Origin: Roridomyces roridus
Taxonomy: Eukaryota > Basidiomycota > Agaricomycetes > Agaricales > Mycenaceae
Direction: 5' to 3'
Length of the DNA stretch: 64,000 bases
NCBI GenBank assembly: GCA_029378245.1
Contig: JARKIF010000006.1
Location: 992,001 to 1,056,000 of the forward strand
The first letter of the stretch is position 1. Each line of letters starts with the position of its first letter. Both the position numbers and the translations under genes were made by a program. This document shows, piece by piece, positions 55,753-64,000 of this stretch. The notes under the pieces are model-generated. The model was not told the DNA's origin. It searched no databases and was given only the letters and a program-made list of their open reading frames with translations.

Positions 55753-57569
55753 TATCCTCGGTCTTTGCGTGTCTGCTCAGGAGATTCCGGGGAGAAAGGT
55801 GTGTTTTGCCCACTTGTATTGATTGATATGTAATATCCCTCAGGCGGCTCGACGAGTTTAGAGCCCATCTGAACCTCTGGAAGTCATGGGATACCACGAC
55901 CTGTCTGGCCAATTTTCGCTCCGTACTGGCGACGACGCTTGAGTTCTCCAAGTCCGTCGAGGTACGTATTATTCCCCTTTCGACGCCGTTCCAACACTCT
56001 GTAGGACAAGGACCTCCCCAAATACCTGATAAACGTGGTCATACACACGGATATCCAGTGTATCTGCGCTCAAATCGCCGTAATTCTCCGCGATCGTTCT
56101 GCCTACAAGGATTTTGTCAAGGCTCGGGATGACGACGCGCAGAAGTTGTTGGATCTTTTTCAAGATGTCAGTTTACAATACGAGATTTGTAATTCCGAAT
56201 TTCTGACTCTTCCGTAGCTTCTAGATTACCAGCTTCTGGACGCTAGCATTCGACCAGTGATCCTCAAGGCCTTGATGAAACTCTCATCAAAGTCTGGACG
56301 CCATCCGAGGTGCTTTGCGCTGACCGACCTGCAACTTGAGGGGCCTCAAGTTGCTGCGGGCAGTTTTGGCGACGTGTACAAGGGCAGCGTGCATGGCGAG
56401 ACGGTTTCTGTCAAAGTGATGCGGGTGAGTCGCATCTTGATTATCCGCGGCTTCTTTAATCTAGCTCTCAGGTGTTTCTTCAAGCCGATGTCGAAGCTCT
56501 GTTGAAGGAGTTCTACCACGAGGCTCTCATATGGCGACAACTCTCACATCCGAATCTACTACCCTTCTTCGGCATTTATTACCTTGAAGATACGAAGAAC
56601 CGTCTGTGCTTGGTATCTCCTTGGATGGAGAACGGAAACATCGTGCGATATCTCAAAGACTATGCCGGCGACATCAATCGGTTGAATTTGGTGAGTATAA
56701 ATCGAGGCTCACCATAATCCAACCCACGAGGCTTCCAGGTTCTCGACATCGCTCTTGGCTTACAACATCTGCATAGCTGGAAACTTGTGCACGGTGACCT
56801 GAAAGGGGTAATCATACTCTCCCTTTCACTCTACAGTTTTAAATCAACTGCAGATAAATGTCCTCGTTACACGGTCTGGCCGCGCCGTACTGGCAGAGTT
56901 CGGGCTGTCCTCTGTGACAGATTCGAAAATCCTCCTTCTGTCTACGTCCACGGTCAAAACCGGGGGAACGATGAGATGGCAAGCACCAGAGCTGCTTCGC
57001 GGGGATCCAAACAGCTTCGCCTCCGACGTGTATGCATTTTCCTGCGTTTGTTATGAGGTCTGTCGCGCAATCCGCATGCACTGAAATAATGTTGAAACCC
57101 CTGCAGGTATTCACCGGCAATCTCCCATTCTACGAACTCTACAACGATGCAGCGGTCATGTTCCGTATCATGAACGACGAACGCCCGTCTCGGTCTCCCG
57201 CCATTCTGGACAGTATTTGGGATCTCATGCTCGACTGCTGGAAAACCAAACCAGAGGCCCGGCCACTCATCGACAAGATTGTTTTCAGGCTCCGCGACCG
57301 GCCGATTTACGCATTGCCGGCGAATAACGATGCCTCGGATTGGGATCCTTGGTACACGTCCAAGTTTCGGTCGTCGTTGGAGGAACATACACTCTTTCTG
57401 CCATGCGGGAAGATTGATGATTGGTTGCAGGTAAGTGGTCTACTCAGAAAGACACGATCTCAGGAAGGCTTACATAATTTCGCAGTTCACCCAACCTGAT
57501 AACAACAAGAGGCGGTCTTCTGCGCTCATTTCGGCGAGATCTGCGCTGAGCGGTTTGAAGGGAATATGA
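55733..57569 (+). CDS. HGDLKG-type protein kinase with altered DFG
   Basis: A multi-exon kinase. The start MRFKAIDILGLCV at 55733 is tentative. A helical N-terminus (RLDEFRAHLNLWKSWDT, DKDLPKYLINVVIHTDI, AYKDFVKARDDDAQKLLDLF) precedes the kinase domain. The domain has LEGPQVAAGSFGDVYKGSVH, the lysine in VSVKVM, EALIWRQLSHPNLLPFFGI, the catalytic HGDLKG, then NVLVTRSGRAVLAEFGLSSV where DFG is EFG, a conserved RWQAPELLRG and ASDVYAFSCVCYEVFTGNLP, and DCWKTKPEARP. The C-tail ends SARSALSGLKGI at 57569. Metal-binding Asp of DFG replaced by Glu suggests weak or no phosphotransfer, as in some pseudokinases. Introns are about 50 bp and phases agree. Confidence 0.75.
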
Positions 57570-57622
57570 ACGTTGGTTCATTGTCATCGACTGATTACAG
57601 CCTTTTATTACACATGCAGCCT

Positions 57623-58039
57623 TGTTTGAGATTCAGACAGCTTTGCGCGTACAGGCGGACACTGTGAAGCTTGTCGGCTGTCAGCACCTAGGGCTAAGTA
57701 GGGTTCTAGTCGGCAACGAACGAGGCGACCGAGCGAAGAGCAGCAGACGAGACTCAAGAGGTAGAGCAGGCCGTAGGGAGAATAGACTAGATTCGTCTAC
57801 AGTACTGAGACTGTAGACGGGTATATATACTACATGATCGAATTAGGTACGAGGGGTAGGGGGTAGGAGCAGGGGCGATCGCGACACGTAGGGGTGTAAA
57901 TGCAGGGGAGAGGGGAGTACCAAGTAGGGGTTGAGATAAGACCCGACCGATCAGTGATGACCACTGATTAGAGCATTGATGGTTGATGATTGATCGGGTT
58001 ACAACCCGTCGGGTTGTGGCCTGGGGTCATATCATGACA
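57623..58039 (-). repeat. Probable 3' LTR of the Ty3 element
   Basis: On the minus strand it begins TGTCATGATATGACC directly after the polypurine tract and would end ...ATCTCAAACA at 57623, giving 417 bp with TG...CA ends. The right end is a proposal because the partner LTR is outside the window. TATATATAC near 57820 could belong to its promoter. Confidence 0.55.
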
Positions 58040-58041
58040 TT

Positions 58042-58052
58042 ATCCCCCCCGT
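58042..58052 (-). promoter_or_regulatory. Polypurine tract for plus-strand priming
   Basis: On the minus strand AACGGGGGGGATAA immediately precedes the LTR start TGTCAT, the place and composition expected for a PPT. Confidence 0.7.
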
Positions 58053-58075
58053 TCAAGCGCTGCGTCCCGAAGCGC

Positions 58076-61000
58076 TCAGGACACGATCTTCCATCGCCCG
58101 TTAACCCGTTCTTCACGGAGTGCGGTCGGGTTCTTCTGGTAGAACTCCTCTATGCATTCCTCCGCCCCATCCAGCAAGGCGCGTTTTTCCCAAGTCCATT
58201 CGGCCGATGGATAATCCTTCCATTTGATGAAGTAGCGCAAGGTGTTGCGCTGATTCCCACTGCCTCTCTTGACTTTCAGAATCTCCTCCACCTCGTACTC
58301 ATAGTGACCGTCAACCACGTCTGGGGGCGGTGGGTCCACCGTCTTCTGATGTTCGGCCACGGGTGGCACCCAGGGTCGAAGGTAGACCGTATTAAAAACT
58401 GGGTGAACCTTCCAGGATGCCGGCGTCTTGATTTCGTACGAGAGGGACCCAATCTTGCGCACCACAGGGAAGGGACCATAGCGTCGATCCTCGAATTTCT
58501 TGGTGGGCCGGTGCGTCTGCAGATTCTTTCCCTCTAGCCACACCTTATCGCCTGCTTTGTACCCCGGGTCGGGTTGTCGACTTCGATCGTAGTATTTCTT
58601 CATAACATCCTGCGCATGACACATTGCCGCTGCGGCTTCTGCCCGTACCTTCTCCATCCGCTGTGCGAATTCCATCGCCTTCTCTGTCGGAACTTCTCGC
58701 AGCGGCTCAATCCCTTTCTGCGGGTGGAACCCGAGAGTCATAAAGAAGGGGCTAAAGCCCGTCGTCGCATGGACTTTGTCATTGTAGGAGAACTCGGCCA
58801 AGGTCAGCCACTCTGCCCAATCGTCCTGCATGAAGTTGGTAAAGATTCGGAGGTATTGCTCCACCTCTTGGTTGACCCGCTCCGTTTGACCGTCGGTTTG
58901 TGGATGATACGCTGTTGACGCATTCGACTTCATTCCCAGGAGCTTCATCAAGTCTCGCATAAAGTGGCCCACGAATTGTGTTCCACGGTCGCTGATCACC
59001 ATCTCTGGTAACCCGTAATCCTTCCACACATTGTCTCGATATATCCGGGCGATTCCTTCGCCGGTAATCTGTTCCCTGCAGGGAATAACCCGAATTCCTT
59101 TGCCCAGTCGGTCCACAATCACCACGATACTGTCATACCCTTTTGACTCGGGTAACTTCGTGATTAGGTCGATCGAGACGTTCTGCCATACTCGTTCGGG
59201 TACTGCGTTTGGTGACAATGGTCCACGGGGTTTGGATGGAAACGTCTTTGTCTTCTGACACGTCGAACAAGCGGCCACGTATCGCTTGATGTCCCGGGTC
59301 ATGGATGGCCAGTAGTAATTCCGTGCTACCAATTCCGCCGTTCGATATTGCCCAGGATGACCGGCCATGTACGTATCGTGGTGAGCTCGGGTTATGTGAT
59401 GGCGTAGCTCTTTGTCGGAAGGGACGTATACTGATCCATGCCTAGTCAAGAACCCGTCGTGTTCCTGCCAGGTCGGGTTCTCCTCATCGGCTTCTTCATC
59501 CTTGCTCTTGGCCAGACCCTCCTTGGCTGCATCCTCCCACTTGTCGCGGGCGTCCTTGATGCGTTGCAAAAATTGGTCCCCTCCTTCCTGGTCCGGGATT
59601 GCTCGCAGAAATTCCTCCTTCGGTATCTGTTGAAATTTATCTGCCGGTAGCAACGTGATATCGCTATTATCCTTTGCCCCCTTTTCATGGCCATTTCGCC
59701 TCGAAAGGGCATCCGTCTTGTTATGCGTCTTGCCCGGCTTGTGGATCAGCAGAAAGTCGTATTCACTCAGCTCCAGCGACCACCGTGCCTGTCTTCGGTT
59801 CAGCTTCTTCGTCGTCATGAAGTAAGCCAAATTCTTGTGGTCCGTCCAAATCTCGAACGTTTTGTTGCTGCCTTGAAGGAAATGCCTCCACTCGTACAAA
59901 CCTCGCATAATCGCCAACATTTCCTTGTCGTGGATGTCGTAATTCCGTTCCGTGTCGTTAAGGGATTTGGACAAGAACCCGATCGGGACCCAGACCCCGT
60001 TCTGGAGTTGGGAAAGTACAGCCCCGGTGGCGAAATCCGAGGCGTCGGCTTCCATCCGCCATTCGCCATGGTCGGTCGGAAAGTGCAACACCGGTTCGGC
60101 GGTGACCAAATCCTTCAACTTCTCAAACGCCCTCCTCTCTTCACCTCCCCATCGCCACCGGTAATCTTTCCTCGTCAAACGTGTCAGGGGTTTGGAGTGG
60201 ATCCCGAACCCCGCAATAAACCGCCGGTAGAAGTTGAGGAACCCAAGGAAGCTCTGCACCTCCTTGACCGTCTTGGGTTCCGCCCACTCCCGCACCCCCG
60301 CAACCTTCACGGGGTCCATCCGAATCTTCCCATCACCGATAATTACACCGAGGTATTCGACCTCGCGCTTCTCGAACTCACACTTCTCGGGTTTCAAGTA
60401 CAAGTCGTTCTCCCGCAGGATTTGCAGCACCTCGCGCACAGTTCTCTGGTGCTCCTCCTTGTTGGAGGAATAAATCAAAATATCGTCCAAGTAGACAATA
60501 ACCCGACCCTCCGCAATCTGTCAGGCAAAGATATCGTTCATCATGCACTGGAAGGTCGCCGGCGAGTTCGTCAACCCGAAGAACATCACCAAGGGTTCAA
60601 ACAACCCCCGATTAGTGATGAACGCCGCCTTCTCCTCGTCTCCCTCTTTTATCCGGATATTGTTGTAACCCCATCGCACGTCTAGCTTTGTGAACCACGT
60701 CGCGTTCCGAAGGTTATGCATTATCTCGGAAATCAGCGGTATCGGGTACCGGTTCTTGATCGTGATTGCGTTCAACCTTCGATAGTCTTGTACCGGTCGG
60801 AGCTTTCCGTCTTTCTTCTTCACGAAAAAGAAAGGAGATGCAAACGGAGACTTCGAGGGACGTATACGTCCTGTCTTCAGGTGCTCTGCAATGAACTCGT
60901 CCAACTCCTTCTGTTCCGGGATCGATAGGGGAATAACCCGACCCCGGGCGGGTTCCGCCCCATCCTTCAATTCGATAGCGTGATCCCAGCGCTTCCGTTC

Positions 61001-61436
61001 CGGCAATTTGTCGAAGTCCTTCTTGTCAAAGACACTGCGAAATTCGTCCAGGTAATGAGCCGGCACGATATCCTCCATTGCCTGGTCGCCTTTCACGTTG
61101 TGGGCCGCCGCTGCCAATTTCGTCGCCACCGAGCCCATAGCTCGGATGTGTTCCGTATGCTGGACGTCCTCTTCTTCGTAAATTCGGGTGACGAATACCC
61201 GATCGTCGGGTTCCAACCCATCTTCGTCTTCGGCCTCCCATTGCTTCAAGAGGCGCTCGGTGCGGCATGCGGGCGGGCAACGGGTAAAGGATAATTTTCC
61301 GTTACTCCAGTCGATCTCCGGGTTGTGTCGTTTCAGCCACTTGTACCCCAGGATAACATCCGCCTTCCCGGTGTTGGTCAGGGCGAAGGTCATCACTTCC
61401 TCATGATCCTCCACCGTTGTGCGCATTCTGACCACT
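58076..61436 (-). pseudogene. Ty3 pol: reverse transcriptase, RNase H, integrase, chromodomain (internal stop)
   Basis: From the insertion at 61437 the frame reads RMRTTVEDHEE, VILGYKWLKRHNPEIDW (end of protease region), then reverse transcriptase (FVKKKDGKLRPVQDYRRLN, FTKLDVRWGYNNIRI). A TGA at 60521-60523 interrupts between MMNDIFA and QIAEG, just before YLDDILIYSS. The frame then stays open to 58076. RNase H has MEADASDFATGAVLSQ. Integrase has the HHCC zinc knuckle (HDTYMAGHPG, CSTCQK) and DDE core (SIDLITKLP, VISDRGTQF, TAYHPQTDGQTERVNQEVE). The chromodomain is VEEILKVKRG ... LRYFIKWKDYPSAEWTWE. Only the single stop kills an otherwise good frame, so decay is recent. Confidence 0.92.
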
Positions 61437-61488
61437 TGTAATATCCGTGCCGGAGAGGTAAGGACACACCAGTGGCAGCACCCAGAAT

Positions 61489-62190
61489 GCATTATGGGCG
61501 CGTTTGGCTGGGACCCGTATTGCAATACGGGCGTGCCCCGGCCGGCCGGCCAGGATGTGCCCGTAATGCATTACGGGTCATAGGGTGAAACACAAAAGAA
61601 CTCAAAGGTTAAGAGCAGGAATTGAACCCAAAACCTCCTGCTGTCAACTGACCAGAGCAGAAGACAGACACCATAAGCCAACTAGACCATTGTAGAGTGA
61701 CAGATAGCTGCCAACATCAAGCCGAAACCATGCCCCCAGACAGAGATCCCGCCGTGAATTGGCGGTTAGATGACGGTTAGGTTAGGTTTGGTGTGGCCCA
61801 GGACTGTCAACATCCCCCCCGCGGCCTCGGCTGTGAATATCGCTCACAGAATCCACCGTGAATTGGCGGTTAGAGGCAATATCCACTGTGAATTGGTGGT
61901 TAGGGGTGTGAATGCTGGGTTAGGGTTAGGTTGGGTGGCTGGTATTGTATGGGCTGCGAATATTTTAACCAGTATGGTTATTATAGTGTAGTAGTAACAG
62001 TTGCCATTCTGATTATGTAATGGTGTTATGGAGGCTGTGGGTTCAATTCAGCCTTTGGCCTGCTGTTTTTGGTTAGGGGCTGTGCTGCTGTCAACACACT
62101 GTTCAGAGGCTGTGTACCCAGAATGCATTATGGGCACATGCTGGCCGGCCGGCCAAGGTGTGCCCGTAATGCAATACGGGCTCTGGCCAA
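61489..62190. repeat. Palindromic GAATGCATTA / CGTATTGCAATACG units
   Basis: Near 61489-61580 and again near 62115-62183 the same set occurs: CCAGAATGCATTATGGG, a GGCCGGCCGGCC block and CCCGTAATGCATTACGGG or CCCGTAATGCAATACGGG. Each unit can fold into a short perfect hairpin. Confidence 0.7.
61610..61712 (-). repeat. tRNA-like segment in the inserted element
   Basis: On the minus strand an A-box-like TGGTCTAGTTGGCTTATGG is followed about 45 bp later by the B-box-like GGGTTCAATTCC. This resembles a tRNA with an enlarged middle, and most likely a tRNA-derived fragment. No complete cloverleaf was confirmed. Confidence 0.45.
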
Positions 62191-62249
62191 ATGAGCCCGC
62201 ATTCCATCAAGGGTACAACCACACCTCAAGGACAAAGGGGCCGGAACCT

Positions 62250-62281
62250 GAGGTCGGAGGTCGGAGGTCGGAGGTCGGAGG
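62250..62281. repeat. Short tandem repeat (GAGGTCG)4
   Basis: Four copies of a 7-bp unit inside the inserted element. Confidence 0.85.
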
Positions 62282-62720
62282 GACGTAGACCGAGGGTAAT
62301 CCGGATGAGGTGAACGCTACTCGAAGGGAGAGCGCACCAGCCACTTGACTTCCGAGAGAGGAGTACTCGGAGACTAGATTGGCACAGAGGAATTGCGGAG
62401 GCAACACACATTAATTAACTACTGACGTACATCACAATCATATGTCCTATTTATACTAAGTAAGTATGACACGATCAAATGGAGTCAGAAGCGCGAAAGA
62501 CAATAAGCTCTATGTTAAACAATAAGAAAGAAGATGATAAAGATAATCACAATAAGGGAAACGCTCAGAACGACTTCATTGCGTGAAAACCCTATCGGAT
62601 TGTGCAATACGACGAATCGGATGCATCATTGGTCGGAGCGTCCGGAACAGTCGGAGATGTTCCGGACCGGAGGTGGTCGGAAGATGTCGGAAGGACGGGG
62701 TTGGTGACATGGATATAACA

Positions 62721-63362
62721 CCACTTGTCGAATCTTGCCCCCCGCGTTGGGGGTGTTATCCGCGTTGTAGACCGGTACCGGCATCGGAAGGTCCTCCATG
62801 TCGAGCCCATGCCTCTCAGCAAATGTCTGATTCATGAAACCCTCCGCCGTAGCCCCGGTGTCCAACAGCCCTACCACCGTATACCCCCGGAGGCTGGCCA
62901 AGTCCTGCACCACCATAGGGACCATCACTGAAACCCCGCCCATGGCGCGAATAAAGGAGGGCGGGTTCTGCAGCTCTTCAATCGCTGTAAGAGCATCGGG
63001 TCGATAGAGACGCAGTAGTTCATCGACGTATTCTTCGGTAATTTTGGTGCGTCGGGTTTTGAACGTCCAATTCCGCAGCATCTCCACTGCGTGCGGCCGC
63101 TGCGCGTACATTCGGTCCAACAGTCGTTTGGCGCTGTTTGGCGGTAGCCCCTTCCATGACGCCTTTGGGGTAGGGGGTACGACTATGACCGTCTTTCGGG
63201 GTATCGGCTTCTTACTCCTCCACTCGGGGACAGGAGCGTCGGTTTCTTGTTTGTTTGCCACAATTTGAGAATCTTTGTCGTTCAATAGAGTATGAAATTG
63301 ATTAGTGAACGACTTGTGTACATGAGGTATCGAGGAAGACCGGGAGGACGTGGCTTTCAATC
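62721..63362 (-). CDS. Ty3 pol N-terminus: aspartic protease
   Basis: Opens in the -1 frame relative to gag at its stop (63357-63359), reads an N-terminal linker (HVHKSFTNQFHTLLNDKD) and the retroviral-type protease with active site GYTVVGLLDTGATAEGF, then YNADNTPNAGGKIRQ. There it meets the inserted element. The overlap with gag suggests translation by frameshifting, as in many Ty3 elements. It is part of the same polyprotein as the segment 58076-61436. Confidence 0.85.
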
Positions 63363-64000
63363 CCGGTCATTGGAAAAATCCTCTGGGGACTCTTCGTCCG
63401 AGTTCTCTTTGGTGTCGGGTTCTTCCACCATGGCACGGAACTGCGTGGTAACGTTTGCATGGGTTGGGCAGTTACGGCGGATGTGCCCTTTGAGCCCGCA
63501 GCCATAGCAGTGAACTTCGTTGCTAGGTTGACGACGGCCCGTATTCGTGCGATCGATGTCCATGGGGGCCGGGACGTTGCTCGCGGTCGTAGCGATGCTG
63601 GTGAGTATGGTGGGGTTGCTGGTACTGCTTCCTGAAGCGTTCGTGTTCGTGTTCGTGCGCTGGGTGCCGAATCGGTTGAACCCTTCCGTACGATTGAACC
63701 CTTCAAGTCGTTTCGGGTTCTGCATCGGGTTCCGTCCCCGCCTCCGTACGACCCCGAGTTGGGGTTCCCCGCTTTCCCGAATCCCGCCTTATCTCCTGTC
63801 AGGAGAGTATTCTTCAGGACGCGGAACTGTCTCTTGAGCCCATCACGTTTGATGGCTTCTTCTTTCCACCCTGCGTAGGTCTTGGGGAGTTCTCCGTTAA
63901 CTCCTTCGTAAATCGATTCCACCACCTCTTGACTGAGACCCGTCTTGAGGAGGCGGATAAGCGTAGTATCGTCGTATCCCGCCGTTCTGTTATACGAGTC
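63357..64000 (-). pseudogene. Ty3 gag, C-terminal part, with frame change
   Basis: The end of gag is clear: Asn/Thr-rich linker, PMDIDRTNTGRRQPS, the CCHC zinc knuckle CYGCGLKGHIRRNC and an acidic tail ending FSNDRD at 63357. Upstream in another frame lies EGVNGELPKTYAGWKEEAIK and RQFRVLKNTLLTGDKAGFGK, the typical end of the gag core. A one-base change near 63735 is required to join them. The N-terminus is beyond the window. Confidence 0.8.

Larger units (their letters stand above)
61437..62720. mobile_element. 1284-bp TG...CA element (possible solo LTR) inserted in Ty3 pol
   Basis: Begins TGTAATATCC and ends GGATATAACA, short inverted ends starting TG and finishing CA. CCACT is duplicated on both sides (61432-61436 and 62721-62725). 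A 5-bp duplication with these ends is the pattern of LTR retrotransposons, so a solo LTR is the simplest reading, though 1.3 kb is long. Removing it restores KIRQVVRMRTTV in the pol frame. It contains palindromes, a tRNA-like segment and telomere-like words described separately. Confidence 0.75.
57623..64000 (-). mobile_element. Ty3/gypsy LTR retrotransposon with chromodomain, incomplete at window end
   Basis: Read on the minus strand: gag (window end to 63357), protease, reverse transcriptase, RNase H, integrase and chromodomain, then a polypurine tract (58042-58052) and a 3' LTR. The 5' LTR and start of gag lie beyond 64000. The chain is broken by a stop in reverse transcriptase, a frame change in gag and a 1284-bp insertion between protease and reverse transcriptase, so it is non-autonomous. 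The order PR-RT-RH-INT-chromodomain places it among chromoviruses. Confidence 0.92.

Noticed and set aside
58574..58918. Plus-strand frame opposite integrase
   Set aside because: Shadow of the minus-strand integrase; no own signal.
59687..60685. 332-codon plus-strand open frame inside the Ty3 element
   Set aside because: It is antisense to RNase H and reverse transcriptase, whose motifs are unmistakable on the minus strand.
1..64000. CRISPR array, bacterial operon or prophage
   Set aside because: Spliceosomal introns, fungal domains and eukaryotic transposons throughout; no spaced direct-repeat array was seen.

Overview
The window looks like nuclear DNA of a mushroom-forming basidiomycete (Agaricomycete). 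Nearly every gene I could reconstruct has several GT-AG introns of about 45-65 bp. The gene families are typical of that class: divergent F-box proteins, DUF6533 membrane proteins, MYND-finger proteins, HGDLKG-type protein kinases, a CBM1-bearing secreted protein, a CFEM/GPI protein and a laccase relative. The transposons are a Ty3/gypsy element with a chromodomain, a 5'-truncated LINE and several non-autonomous inverted-repeat elements.

Layout. 0-5.6 kb: a Zn2Cys6 regulator, a multi-exon F-box gene with a frame break, and a GPI-anchored Ser-rich wall protein. 5.6-8.5 kb: non-coding, with a 360-bp MITE whose centre is telomere-like. 8.5-14.7 kb: a 14-TM MFS transporter, a CBM1-tethered secreted protein (Cip1-like by judgement) and a DUF6533 membrane protein. 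14.9-22.7 kb: a repeat-rich island in which a 5.2-kb inverted-repeat structure splits a dispersed repeat and itself holds a 1.9-kb relative. Next to it are a LINE fragment with its target duplication and poly(A), and an F-box gene with its middle deleted. 24-31.6 kb: a decayed lysophospholipase, an F-box-like gene, and a MYND-finger gene interrupted by two different transposons. 32-41 kb: an F-box/LRR gene, a questin-oxidase-like (AflY) oxidoreductase, two small secreted proteins and a laccase-like protein that seems to have lost most copper ligands. 42.2-44.0 kb: an array of tRNA-like repeats. 44.2-57.6 kb: a CFEM protein, a kinase with two FHA domains, a small unknown gene, an F-box gene split by a hAT-like element, an unknown 609-residue protein and a second kinase. 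57.6 kb to the end: a Ty3/gypsy element on the minus strand, running off the window, with an internal stop in reverse transcriptase and another element inserted in its pol gene.

The strongest observations are four insertions inside coding sequence (28.8, 30.0, 51.4 and 61.4 kb), each with inverted termini and a target duplication; at three of them the two flanking reading frames join exactly when the insertion and one duplicate copy are removed. The nested CATCAGCAA-ended elements are also notable. A caution runs through the window: several well-conserved genes need single-base corrections, often in homopolymers, which could be real decay or consensus errors. No operon-like or clearly clustered pathway is visible; secreted and wall proteins (GPI, CBM1, two small secreted, laccase-like, CFEM) recur, several with a TATA box 40-65 bp upstream of the start.
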